Source: Pontibacter pamirensis (GTDB lineage Bacteria; Bacteroidota; Bacteroidia; Cytophagales; Hymenobacteraceae). From it: DNA of 64,000 bases. The DNA lies in NCBI RefSeq assembly GCF_010015475.1, contig NZ_SSNI01000015.1, positions 1 to 64,000 of the forward strand. The letters run 5' to 3'. The notes beneath the pieces were generated by a model. That model searched no databases. It was not told the DNA's origin and saw nothing but the letters and a program-made list of their open reading frames with translations. The translations under genes were made by a program, and so were the position numbers. Positions 51,559 through 60,278 of the stretch are shown piece after piece (positions within the stretch are counted from its first letter, which is position 1; each line of letters begins with the position of its first letter).

Positions 51559-51864
51559 TTATAGTTCTTTCCGGCTGTTAATCTCGTTGATAAGTGAATC
51601 TACATCTCCAAGTAACTTTTCTGCTTTGTCTTTCGCGTCTTGTATTACCCGCTGGCCTTCTGATTTAGCATTGGTTGGCAGGTTATCACTTTTAGCCATT
51701 AACTGCTGCGTTAGATCAGCCAGGGTATCACGGTATTTCTCTAAGCGGTAGCTTAGCCAGTAACGGGTTTCTCTTCCTTTTTCGGGGGCAAAAAGGATAC
51801 CAGCTACGGCCCCTACGGCCGCACCCGATGTAAAAGCCATTAGTACGGTTGTCTTTTTACTCAT
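51559..51864 (-). CDS. YtxH-domain protein
   Basis: 101 residues. A hydrophobic Gly/Ala-rich start (VLMAFTSGAAVGAVAGILFAPEKGRETRYWLSYRLEKYRDTL) followed by a helical, charged part (LTQQLMAKSDNLPTNAKSEGQRVIQDAKDKAEKLLGDVDSLINEI) matches the YtxH stress-type family. Function not known. Located between nusB and icd. Confidence 0.85.
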   Translation of the reverse strand: MSKKTTVLMAFTSGAAVGAVAGILFAPEKGRETRYWLSYRLEKYRDTLADLTQQLMAKSDNLPTNAKSEGQRVIQDAKDKAEKLLGDVDSLINEINSRKEL

Positions 51865-51951
51865 AGTTTGTATATGCTTGTTAACTTCAGGGACGAATTC
51901 TCCTTTACTTACGGCAATTCCGGCATAGAGGTCACTCTAGCCCAATCTGCG

Positions 51952-53124
51952 TTATTTATTATCGATCAGGCCACGGCCTGATTTACGAATTTCACCTTTA
52001 GTGGTCAATTCCTGTGCCATTTTATCCAGCACGCCATTAATAAACTGTTTGCTCTTCGGGGTACTGTACAGCTTCGAAATCTCAATGTATTCGTTGATGG
52101 TTACCTTTACCGGTATGCTGCGGAAAATGTGCATTTCGCAAAGCGCCATCTTCAGAATGATCTTGTCCAGCATCGCCACACGCTCCACATCCCAGTTCTT
52201 CACGCTTTCGGAGATCATGGCTTCATACTTCGCTTCCTCCTGCACTGTCTGAAAATACAAATCTTCAAAAAAGGCTTTGTCGTCTTCCCAGTTAGCTGAC
52301 AGGTCCAGCAACTGCACCTCTTCTTCTGCCTCTTCCCCTAAAATCTTGATGGTTTTGTTTACAAGGCTTTTTACGATTGTTTTGTTTTCAACCCAGTTCA
52401 GATCCTGCTCTTCAAACAAAGATTGTAAGTTTTTTTCTTTAAAGATAATGTTTTTGAAAATATGTTTCACTACCTCCAGGTCGTCCTCGAGGGTTGAATT
52501 CGGCAGCGCCAGGTAGTTCAGAAAGGCCTCATCCTGCTTCAGAATATTCTTGTAAACGGCCCTGATCTCGCTGATGTCGGAGCCCCAACTGATGTTGCGT
52601 CGAATAATGTGCTGCTGGTATGATTTGTTCTGGAGCAGGCGCTGCACCACACGGTTCTGCAGAAATTGCTTCACATCAGGGCCACTTGCAGCCGTAAAGC
52701 GCTTCTCTTTTTTTTCTTCCTCCTCCTTTATCAGGCTTACCAGCACCTCCAGTATCTGCAGTGTGCCCAGATAGTGGTCGTAAATACGCTCCACAGCACT
52801 CAGCATCTGGTTGCCGTAATACGTGTAATCCTTTTTAATGAGGTTCTTATAATATACGATGGCTCTGTTAACCGCATCAATCGTCTCCTTGTCTGACTCT
52901 TCTGTTTCGAACTGCTGAGTCTCGTACCACTCCTTAAAGAGCAGCGTGGCAATCTGCCTTCTGCCTTCCAACAGCTTCCTGTCCTGCACCTCCATGGAAT
53001 TCAGGTCCGGAGCAAAGTCCTCGCCTATCTGGTCTAAGGCCAGTAAATAATCGGAACCTACGGCTTGTTTATAGGCATAAATTGCCTGCATCGCCTTAAT
53101 TCGTAGTGTTCTGCGGTTAAGCAT
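51952..53124 (-). CDS. nusB: Transcription antitermination protein NusB, long form
   Basis: 390 residues. NusB normally has about 140 residues; Bacteroidota forms are longer, and the extra part here is the first roughly 240 residues (LNRRTLRIKAMQAIYAYKQAVGSDYLLALDQIGEDF, charged helical segments). The C-terminal NusB domain (about 265-375) has NWDVERVAMLDKIILKMALCEMHIFRSIPVKVTINEYIEISKLYSTPKSKQFINGVLDKMAQ. NusB works with S10 in rRNA antitermination. First gene of the minus-strand run through coaE. Confidence 0.93.
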   Translation of the reverse strand: MLNRRTLRIKAMQAIYAYKQAVGSDYLLALDQIGEDFAPDLNSMEVQDRKLLEGRRQIATLLFKEWYETQQFETEESDKETIDAVNRAIVYYKNLIKKDYTYYGNQMLSAVERIYDHYLGTLQILEVLVSLIKEEEEKKEKRFTAASGPDVKQFLQNRVVQRLLQNKSYQQHIIRRNISWGSDISEIRAVYKNILKQDEAFLNYLALPNSTLEDDLEVVKHIFKNIIFKEKNLQSLFEEQDLNWVENKTIVKSLVNKTIKILGEEAEEEVQLLDLSANWEDDKAFFEDLYFQTVQEEAKYEAMISESVKNWDVERVAMLDKIILKMALCEMHIFRSIPVKVTINEYIEISKLYSTPKSKQFINGVLDKMAQELTTKGEIRKSGRGLIDNK

Positions 53125-53302
53125 ATTTGAAAGAACGTATGTTGGGTAAAAATCTCTTTTAAATCAGGCGCATCAAGCCTGGCAATTTTATTTTGACAGC
53201 TCTCCTTTAAAGAAAAGAAAGCCCGCTATAGTTCCGCAAATGCCGGAACCAATGTAAATGCATTTTTAAACGAAGCCTTGAGCTGCAAATTACGTCTTGC
53301 AC

Positions 53303-54403
53303 TTAGAAAGTAGAACGCACTCTGCCGATGCTCTCAATGCGTTTTTCTGCCAGCCTCATAGCTGCCTGCTGGTTGTGGATGCCTTCTTTCTCGGCAAGGG
53401 CGAAGACATCTAATGTGTACCCGTAGATACGCTCTGTCTGGGCATAGGCGCTGTCGCGGTTATAACCTACCAACTCAGCGTAAACATTGATCAGACCACC
53501 GGCATTAATCAAAAAGTCAGGCGCATATACAATACCTTTATCCGCCAAAGCCGGCCCGTGCACCTGTTCATCACGCAGCTGGTTATTAGCGCAGCCGGCA
53601 ATTACCTTACACTTCAGGCGGTTGATGGTGTTGTTGTTGATGGTGCCCCCAAGCCCGCATGGCGACAAGATATCTACATCAAGTTCATATATGTCCTCCA
53701 TGCTGACCACCTTGGCGCTAAACTTCTTTGCCACTTCCCGCAGGCGGTCTTCGTATATATCAGTAACAAATAGTTCGACGTTCTCTTTCGTCAACAGTTC
53801 TACCAGGTAGGCGCCCACATGGCCCACGCCCTGCACCGCGATTCTCTTGCCTTCGAGGGAATCTGAGCCGAAAGCCTTCTTTGCAGCCGCTTTCATCCCC
53901 ATATAGGTGCCATAGGCCGATACCGGAGATGGGTCGCCACTACCCCCCCTAGACTCAGGCAAACCGCATACATGCTCCGTTTCCATACGGATAAATTCCA
54001 TGTCCTTAGTGGTCATGCCCACGTCCTCGGCTGTGATAAAACAGCCATTCAGGTTTTTAACGAAACGACCAAACCTGCGAAGCAGGGCCTCATTTTTGTC
54101 TTTTTTGGCGTCCCCGATAATCACAGCTTTCCCTCCGCCCAGGTTAAGGCCGGAAATAGCCGCTTTATAGGTCATTCCCCTCGAAAGGCGCAGTACATCA
54201 TCCAGGGCTTCTGCCTCCGAAGCGTAGGACCACATCCGCGTGCCGCCTAAGGCCGGCCCCAGCACTGTATTATGGATTCCGATAATGGCCTTCAAACCAG
54301 TATCTTTGTCGTGGCAGAAAACAACTTTCTCGTGGTTGTGTTCTGAAACCAGATCAAAGACTGACTTGTCTTTCTTCCGCTCAACTTCTTTTAATGCGAC
54401 CAT
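53303..54403 (-). CDS. ldh: Leucine dehydrogenase (Glu/Leu/Phe/Val family, third copy)
   Basis: 366 residues. Signatures: DLVSEHNHEKVVFCHDKDTGLKAIIGIHNTVLGPALGGTRMW, the catalytic LNLGGGKAVIIGDAKKDK, FITAEDVGMTTKDMEFIRMET, SPVSAYGTYMG, NAD-binding IAVQGVGHVGAYLVELL. Features such as short length and LNLGGGKAV(I/V) are those of leucine/valine dehydrogenase rather than glutamate dehydrogenase. It would deaminate branched-chain amino acids. Single gene, divergent from an ABC exporter. Confidence 0.9.
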   Translation of the reverse strand: MVALKEVERKKDKSVFDLVSEHNHEKVVFCHDKDTGLKAIIGIHNTVLGPALGGTRMWSYASEAEALDDVLRLSRGMTYKAAISGLNLGGGKAVIIGDAKKDKNEALLRRFGRFVKNLNGCFITAEDVGMTTKDMEFIRMETEHVCGLPESRGGSGDPSPVSAYGTYMGMKAAAKKAFGSDSLEGKRIAVQGVGHVGAYLVELLTKENVELFVTDIYEDRLREVAKKFSAKVVSMEDIYELDVDILSPCGLGGTINNNTINRLKCKVIAGCANNQLRDEQVHGPALADKGIVYAPDFLINAGGLINVYAELVGYNRDSAYAQTERIYGYTLDVFALAEKEGIHNQQAAMRLAEKRIESIGRVRSTF

Positions 54404-54556
54404 TTATAGAGTTTGATTATGGGTTGTTTTATCTTTGCGAATGAGGCACCTAGTACCCCCTCCCCTTTTCGCGCTGCGAAATTAATTCTTTTTTTTTGTA
54501 ATTCAATTTGTACTTTGTCAGACTACGTAAAAGCCCTAAGGCTTTAAATCTATACT

Positions 54557-56341
54557 GTGAAATCATTACGTTACATAAATAAATACTTACTCCGATATAA
54601 ATACAGGCTTCTCCTGGGTATTGTATTTACTATTATTTCTAACTTTTTCCAGATTTTACCTGCCCAGGTGGTGCGCCACGCCTTTAACCTGATCAAGGAG
54701 GGTATTAACCTGTACGGCCTGTATGAGGGGCTGAGCCAGCAGGAACTGGTATATGATATTTTTGCTAACAGCATTCTGGTATACGGCCTTATTATTTTAG
54801 CCATGGCTTTGCTGCGCGGCATCTTCCTGTTTTTTGTGCGCCAAACTATTATTGTGATGAGCCGCCTGATTGAGAACGACCTGAAGAACGACATTTACGC
54901 GCACTACCAGAGCCTGCCACTCAGCTTTTACCGCAAAAACAACACAGGAGACCTCATGTCGCGCATCTCGGAGGATGTGAGCCGCGTGCGGATGTATGTT
55001 GGCCCGGCCATTATGTACGGCATCAACCTGATTGTGCTGTTCCTGATGGTGATTCCATACATGCTTTCTGTGAACGTGAAGCTGACGCTATATACCCTGA
55101 TTCCGCTGCCTGTGCTGGCTATCAGCATTTACTACGTCAACAACATTATCCAGCGTAAGTCAGACGAAATACAAAGAAGCCTATCCGGCATTACCACGTT
55201 TGTGCAGGAGGCCTTCTCCGGTATCCGGGTGCTGAAATCCTTTGTGCGCGAGGAGGACTCCCACAATAATTTCACTACGGCCAGCAACAAGTACCGGGAC
55301 AAATCATTGGAGCTAAACTTCGTGAACTCGCTTTTTTTCCCGCTCGTACTGTTCCTGGTGGGCCTCAGCACCATTATCACAGTCTACATCGGGGGGCAGG
55401 AGGTCATCAACGGCAGCATCACGACTGGTAACATCGCGGAGTTCATCATTTACGTGAACATCCTCACCTGGCCGGTTACCTCCCTAGGCTGGACAGCCAG
55501 CCTGGTGCAGCGGGCGGCAGCATCGCAGCAGCGTATCAACGAGTTCCTCAACACCAAAAACGATATCGTTTCCCGTAAGAACATCAGCAAGCCTATTGAA
55601 GGGGATATCGTGTTCGAGAACGTAGATTTCATTTACCCTGACACAAACATTCATGCGCTAAAGGGCGTGTCGTTTAGCATTAGCCATGGCGAGACACTGG
55701 CCATTATCGGCAACACCGGCTCCGGGAAGAGCACTATTGCCAACCTGCTGCCGCGCATGTATGACACCACCAGTGGCCGCATACTGATTGACGGAGTGGA
55801 TGTGCGGGACTATAATATCAAAAACCTCCGCAGCCAGTTTGGCTATGTGCCGCAGGACGTTTTCCTGTTCTCCGACACCATCAGCAACAACATCGGCTTC
55901 GGCTTGCCGGAAATTACGGAAGAGCAGATGCTGCAGTCTACCAAAGACGCTGACGTGTATGAGAACATCAAACGCTTTCCGGAACAGTTCGAGACAAAGC
56001 TGGGGGAGCGGGGCATTACCTTGTCTGGCGGACAGAAGCAGCGGGTGTCTATTGCGCGGGCACTGGTGCGCGAGCCAAGCATCCTCATCCTCGACGACTC
56101 CCTCTCAGCAGTAGACACAAAAACGGAGAATGCTATCCTCAACAGCCTGCGCCGCATTATGCACAACCGCACGAGCATTATTATCTCGCACAGGGTGTCG
56201 TCGGTGAAACTGGCGGATAGTATCCTGGTGATGGAAGACGGGGAGATAGTGCAGCATGGTTCGCATGAGGAGCTGATAAACCAAGAAGGCCTGTACAAGG
56301 TACTGTACGAGCGCCAACTGCAATCAGAGGATACAGCATAG
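54557..56341 (+). CDS. ABC exporter, fused permease and ATPase
   Basis: 594 residues. The start is GTG at 54557. Transmembrane domain (about 15-310, six segments) and ATPase domain (about 340-590) with Walker A AIIGNTGSGKSTIANLL, Q-loop FGYVPQDVFLFSDTI, signature LSGGQKQRVSIARALVREPSILILDDSLSAVDTKTE and H-loop IISHRVSSV. This is an MsbA/LmrA-type half-transporter that would form a homodimer. Substrate unknown. Upstream gene leucine dehydrogenase is divergent. Confidence 0.92.
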   Translation: MKSLRYINKYLLRYKYRLLLGIVFTIISNFFQILPAQVVRHAFNLIKEGINLYGLYEGLSQQELVYDIFANSILVYGLIILAMALLRGIFLFFVRQTIIVMSRLIENDLKNDIYAHYQSLPLSFYRKNNTGDLMSRISEDVSRVRMYVGPAIMYGINLIVLFLMVIPYMLSVNVKLTLYTLIPLPVLAISIYYVNNIIQRKSDEIQRSLSGITTFVQEAFSGIRVLKSFVREEDSHNNFTTASNKYRDKSLELNFVNSLFFPLVLFLVGLSTIITVYIGGQEVINGSITTGNIAEFIIYVNILTWPVTSLGWTASLVQRAAASQQRINEFLNTKNDIVSRKNISKPIEGDIVFENVDFIYPDTNIHALKGVSFSISHGETLAIIGNTGSGKSTIANLLPRMYDTTSGRILIDGVDVRDYNIKNLRSQFGYVPQDVFLFSDTISNNIGFGLPEITEEQMLQSTKDADVYENIKRFPEQFETKLGERGITLSGGQKQRVSIARALVREPSILILDDSLSAVDTKTENAILNSLRRIMHNRTSIIISHRVSSVKLADSILVMEDGEIVQHGSHEELINQEGLYKVLYERQLQSEDTA

Positions 56342-56478
56342 TTTTGCCATTTTTTTCCTGCCGTTTACCCTAGCAGGAGCATCATAGGCTACGGAAATCG
56401 GTTCGAGGGATTTTTTTGGGACAAATTCTGTTATATCCTCGTATAGCAAGTTTAAAAACTAAAATAACCCCTTTACAT

Positions 56479-56889
56479 ATGGCTGTTGACCTACAACAAA
56501 TCGGTAAAAGATTCCGATTTTACACCAACCTGAAAGAGCTGGAAATGGAGCAATTAAAATCTATGACCGGCAGCGACGAGGAAACTCTTTCGAACATAAT
56601 TTGCGGTAAAAATTACGCTTTAGATGAGTTGGTGGCCATTGTGAAGCATTTCGAAGACCTGAACCCGCAGTGGCTCATTTACGGCGAAGGCAGCATGTTT
56701 AAGCCGATGAGCGAAGACGGCACCTGCCAGGATGGCCAGAAAGGCTGCTTGAAGAAAGACAAAGCTGCTTACCTGGGCCAGATGAAGAACATGCTGCAGG
56801 AGCTCGATGCCGCCGAAGTAGCCAAAGGGCATCATGCCGATGTAGAGGCGCTTAAAGCAAAACTAGACGCGTATAAGGCGACACACTAA
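56479..56889 (+). CDS. Small protein with a repressor-like helix-turn-helix end motif
   Basis: 136 residues from ATG 56479; the frame to 56416 adds only unlikely sequence. Residues 1-75 resemble HTH_XRE/Cro-type proteins of Bacteroidota: GKRFRFYTNLKELEMEQLKSMTGSDEETLSNIICGKNYALDELVAIVKHFEDLNPQWLIYGEGSMFKP, with the NPQWLIYGEGSMF close to the PxWLLxGxGxMx pattern of phage-type repressors. The rest is charged, with CQDGQKGCLKKD and a helical tail. No phage genes accompany it. Convergent with the TetR gene. Confidence 0.7.
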   Translation: MAVDLQQIGKRFRFYTNLKELEMEQLKSMTGSDEETLSNIICGKNYALDELVAIVKHFEDLNPQWLIYGEGSMFKPMSEDGTCQDGQKGCLKKDKAAYLGQMKNMLQELDAAEVAKGHHADVEALKAKLDAYKATH

Positions 56890-56893
56890 ATGG

Positions 56894-56945
56894 TTGAATG
56901 GTTTAATTGTTGTGGGTTTAATCTCTCAACAATTAAACAATTCAA
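56894..56945. terminator. Inverted repeat between convergent HTH and TetR genes
   Basis: Arms 56894-56912 and 56927-56945 are complementary at 18 of 19 positions (TTGAATGGTTTAATTGTTG). It overlaps the TetR stop. It is one of the CAATCAAC-type AT-rich repeats; no long T-tract. Confidence 0.55.
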
Positions 56946-57559
56946 CAATCAACTCTGCTGCTGATACCGTTGAGGACAAGTCCTATCGTAAACAGGACAT
57001 CCCGCTCTATTTTTCGAAAGTCGATGGAAGGCAGTTTATGAAAATCAGCCCGCTGGAACTCCTCGAACTGGATAAGGTCTTTCACGACCATAATGGAATA
57101 GCCCACGCGATCTGCCTCGCATGGCAGAAACATTCCGTTGCTGATGCCTTCCTTTATCACGGAGGCATAGTAGTTTGACTCTTTGCCTCTCGACTCCCGG
57201 AACAGCTCCTGGAAAGTAACACGCGTCTCGATCAGCACCCGGATAGAAATAGTGTGCTGCGTCACAATTTCCTGGTAGTAGCGCAACGAAGATCGGATGT
57301 ACAGCAGCAGGCGCTCGTGCGGGTTTGGCTCCTGGTCGGCAATACGCTTGATGCGCGACAGGCTATCCCGCCATTCCTGCGAGAAAGCTTCTATAAACAG
57401 CAGCTCCTTACTTTTGTAGTAATAGTACAGCGAAGGCTTCTTCATGCCAATGGACTCGGCAATATCGTCGAGTGTGGCTTTGCTGTAGCCTAGCTTGCCA
57501 AATACTGCTTTCGCTGACTGCAGTATCTGTTCTTTTTTAGCCTCTGCTTTTTTGCTCAA
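56942..57559 (-). CDS. TetR/AcrR-family transcriptional regulator
   Basis: 205 residues. N-terminal HTH: KAEAKKEQILQSAKAVFGKLGYSKATLDDIAESIGMKKPSLYYYYKSKELLFIEAFSQEW (helices 1-4, including the YYYYKSKE end). The C-terminal ligand domain is helical. It may regulate the small membrane protein and ABC exporter that follow on the same strand upstream, or the exporter on the other side. No operator was found by eye. Confidence 0.92.
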   Translation of the reverse strand: MSKKAEAKKEQILQSAKAVFGKLGYSKATLDDIAESIGMKKPSLYYYYKSKELLFIEAFSQEWRDSLSRIKRIADQEPNPHERLLLYIRSSLRYYQEIVTQHTISIRVLIETRVTFQELFRESRGKESNYYASVIKEGISNGMFLPCEADRVGYSIMVVKDLIQFEEFQRADFHKLPSIDFRKIERDVLFTIGLVLNGISSRVDC

Positions 57560-57652
57560 AGTATATTGTTCCTGTTGTGGCCGGACGCAATAGCCGCATG
57601 GCTACTCCTTCCCTCAAAGATATACTTTTTCCTTTATTGGCAAGCTCAAATA

Positions 57653-58174
57653 TTACTGCCTCACCGGCACCTCTACCACTCCCCTGTCATCTTCCGGAAA
57701 CCATTCCACAAAGAAATCCTCCAGCTGCAGGTTCTCTTCCCGTGCATAGTCAAAAACAGCCGCATAAAGTTTATCAGGTGCCACCGCTATCGTAGCATTT
57801 ACTTCGGCACGGACTACCTGCCTGCCGCCTGGCACAGCACGCAGTTCATACCCTGCAGGCAAAGTAATGTTATTTGTGTCTGGTACAATCACGCCAACAA
57901 AGGCTCTTAAGCTGTCCCCGCTTTTATCCGGGTCGTTGTAGTAGATATTTCCCAGCATGCCCTCCAGTTCGTTGTTGTCCAGCACCTCGGCTGCCCGTTG
58001 AAAAGTTTTGCTCAAAGCTTCGTCCTTTATAGAACCTACATAGGGTTGGCCTGCTACATACTTTGTTTCAGAGGTAATAACAGAAACCTCCGGAGCCGTA
58101 AAACCACCAATATATGTGTAGAACACCAACAAAATAATGGCGACACCGGCCATTACATAGAAGAATACTTTCAT
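57653..58174 (-). CDS. Membrane-anchored GyrI-like/effector-binding-fold protein (uncertain)
   Basis: 173 residues, no sure family. One N-terminal membrane segment (about 4-24, VFFYVMAGVAIILLVFYTYIGGF) and a soluble domain of alternating strands and helices: VSVITSETKYVAGQPYVGSIKDEALSKTFQRAAEVL, GMLGNIYYNDPDKSGDSLRAFVGVIVPD, AVPGGRQVVRAEVNATIAVAPDKLYAAVFDYAREENL. The layout resembles GyrI/SOUL-like effector-binding proteins. Its start overlaps the ABC exporter stop by 4 bp (ATGA type), so the two are translated together and probably work together. Confidence 0.68.
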   Translation of the reverse strand: MKVFFYVMAGVAIILLVFYTYIGGFTAPEVSVITSETKYVAGQPYVGSIKDEALSKTFQRAAEVLDNNELEGMLGNIYYNDPDKSGDSLRAFVGVIVPDTNNITLPAGYELRAVPGGRQVVRAEVNATIAVAPDKLYAAVFDYAREENLQLEDFFVEWFPEDDRGVVEVPVRQ

Positions 58175-59940
58175 AAGTCAATCATGTTCTTGTACTGCAT
58201 CTTATGTAGCTGGGCGTAGTAGCCGTTCAGCTCCAACAGCTCTTCGTGCGTGCCCATCTCTTTCAGTTCGCCCCTATCCAGCACAATAATTTTATCTGCT
58301 TTCTGAATGGTAGACAAACGGTGCGCGATAACAATAGAGGTACGTCCGTGCATCAGCTGGTCAATAGCGTACTGTATGAGCTCCTCTGTTTCAGAGTCTA
58401 CACTGGAGGTGGCTTCGTCCAGGATGATAACCTCCGGGCTATACACCATGGCCCGCACAAAAGAGATTAGCTGACGCTGCCCTACAGATAGCGTGGCCCC
58501 GCGCTCCATTACCTGGTAGTCCAGCCCACCGGGTAGGCGCTCTATGAATTTACGCGCCCCCACCAAATCAGCGGCTTCCCATATCTGCTCTTTGGTGATG
58601 GCCTTGTTGCCTAAGGTAATATTATCGGCGATTGTGCCGGAGAACAGGAACACATCCTGCATCACCACACCAATATGGTGGCGCAACACACTCAGGTCAT
58701 ACTCCTGCAGGTCGTGGCCATCTATAATAATGTTCCCTTTATTGATTTCGTAGAAGCGGTTCAGCAGGTTGATGACAGATGTTTTACCTGCACCAGTGGC
58801 GCCAACAAAGGCTACCGACTGCCCGGCCTTCACTTCAAAAGACAAGTCTCGCAGCACCCAGTCTTCCTCCTTATAGGCAAACCACACGTTCTGAAAGCTC
58901 ACATTGCCGCGTATCTTCTCTGGTGCATAGCTCCCGTTGTCAGGAATCAGTTCTTTGCTATCGAGCAGGCGCATGAGGCGCTCTGTACTCACCACACCTA
59001 ACTGCAAGGTGTTAAAGCGGTCGGCAATCATCCGGATCGGGCGGAAGAACATCTGGATGTATAAGATAAAGGCCATCAGCGTACCGAGCGAAGTTTCATC
59101 TTCAATCACACCGTGGGCGCCATACCACACCAGTAGCCCCAGACCGGCCGCCCCGATAATTTCCGCTACCGGAAAGTAGATGGAATAATACATTACGGAG
59201 CGGATGTTGGCGCGGGTGTGCTCTTTGTTGATGGCTTTGAATTTGTCCATCTCGCGGTGCTCATTGTTGAAGATCTGCACGATACTCATGCCGGTGATAT
59301 GCTCCTGCACAAAAGAGTTCAGCTTCGCCACTGCCGTGCGCACCTCCTGAAAGGTGCCTTTTATCTTTTCCTTAAAGATGTAGGTACTGATGATCATGAT
59401 CGGAAACGTGGAAAGGCTGACCAGCGTCAGTTCCCAGTCAATGTAAAACATAAAGCCCACGATGAACACAAGCTGCAGAATATCGCCAATCATAGCCGCC
59501 AGCCCCTCACTAAACACGTCCGAAAGCGTCTCCACGTCCGATACGTTGCGTGTCACAAGGGTACCAATCGGGGTTCTGTCGAAAAACTTCAGGCGCAGGT
59601 CCAGGATATGGCGGTAGAGTTTGATGCGTATGTCGCGCACCACATTCTGCCCTAACCAGCCGGCAAAATAGGTATGCAGGTACTGCACAATAGCATGCAC
59701 CACCAACAGCACCCCCAGTATCACGAACATGCGGTTCAGGCCTTCCCAGTCGTTGTTCAGAATCTCGTTATCCACGGTATACTGAATCAGGAAAGGACGT
59801 AGCGCAGCTAGGATAGCTGAGGCAAAGGTTAAGACAACGATAAAGTAAAAGGTTTTCATATACGGTGTCACAAAAGTGAACAGCCGCTTCAGCACGTCAG
59901 AGTCTAATACTATACCACTGTTTTTAGATTTATCTTCCAA
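58171..59940 (-). CDS. ABC exporter, fused permease and ATPase (second)
   Basis: 589 residues. Transmembrane domain (about 15-320) and ATPase domain (about 345-585): Walker A AFVGATGAGKTSVINLL, Q-loop IGVVMQDVFLFSGTI, a slightly altered signature LSVGQRQLISFVRAMVYSPEVIILDEATSSVDSETE, H-loop VIAHRLSTIQKAD. The signature has Val for the usual Gly, as in some half-transporters that pair with a different partner. Its gene overlaps the small membrane protein gene by 4 bp. Substrate unknown. Confidence 0.92.
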   Translation of the reverse strand: MEDKSKNSGIVLDSDVLKRLFTFVTPYMKTFYFIVVLTFASAILAALRPFLIQYTVDNEILNNDWEGLNRMFVILGVLLVVHAIVQYLHTYFAGWLGQNVVRDIRIKLYRHILDLRLKFFDRTPIGTLVTRNVSDVETLSDVFSEGLAAMIGDILQLVFIVGFMFYIDWELTLVSLSTFPIMIISTYIFKEKIKGTFQEVRTAVAKLNSFVQEHITGMSIVQIFNNEHREMDKFKAINKEHTRANIRSVMYYSIYFPVAEIIGAAGLGLLVWYGAHGVIEDETSLGTLMAFILYIQMFFRPIRMIADRFNTLQLGVVSTERLMRLLDSKELIPDNGSYAPEKIRGNVSFQNVWFAYKEEDWVLRDLSFEVKAGQSVAFVGATGAGKTSVINLLNRFYEINKGNIIIDGHDLQEYDLSVLRHHIGVVMQDVFLFSGTIADNITLGNKAITKEQIWEAADLVGARKFIERLPGGLDYQVMERGATLSVGQRQLISFVRAMVYSPEVIILDEATSSVDSETEELIQYAIDQLMHGRTSIVIAHRLSTIQKADKIIVLDRGELKEMGTHEELLELNGYYAQLHKMQYKNMIDL

Positions 59941-60278
59941 AGTAATTAAAAGTCGCTACAGGTTGTGGATGAGATGGCGCAGCCGAAGCCATGCCTTCTT
60001 CTAACCGTTTGTAAAGTTAATAGTTTTGGATCAGGATTCTCAGGATTTGTATGATGTACAGGATTTACGCAATAAGGCTTCAAATGGTACCGCTGTCTGC
60101 TTAGATAGTTGATGCAGTGACCGGATTTTCTTTTGTTGTCATAGTTTATCTCCGGCCTTGCTGTCTTCTGGCGAAATGCTCGGTTTTTAAGCGCTTTTAG
60201 AGCAGACGCTCGCAGGAGCTGCGCACGCTGCGAGGTCTTTGGAACAGGCTCGCAGGGAACAGAGCTCCCTCTCCTGTT
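59941..60278. other. Repeat-rich intergenic region before truA
   Basis: Contains CAGGATTTGTATG-type dispersed repeats (about 60032-60075), a 33-nt copy of a hairpin repeat (60201-60233; second copy at 61117-61149) and CCTCTCC...GGAGAGGG sequence (60265-60296). No gene is seen apart from the end of truA, which uses part of the last repeat. Confidence 0.5.
60201..60233. repeat. Direct repeat copy A with internal hairpin (pairs with 61117-61149)
   Basis: 33 nt including TCGCAGGAGCTGCGCACGCT, differing from copy B by one base. Inside, TCGCAG can pair with CTGCGA. The two copies flank truA. Confidence 0.7.
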
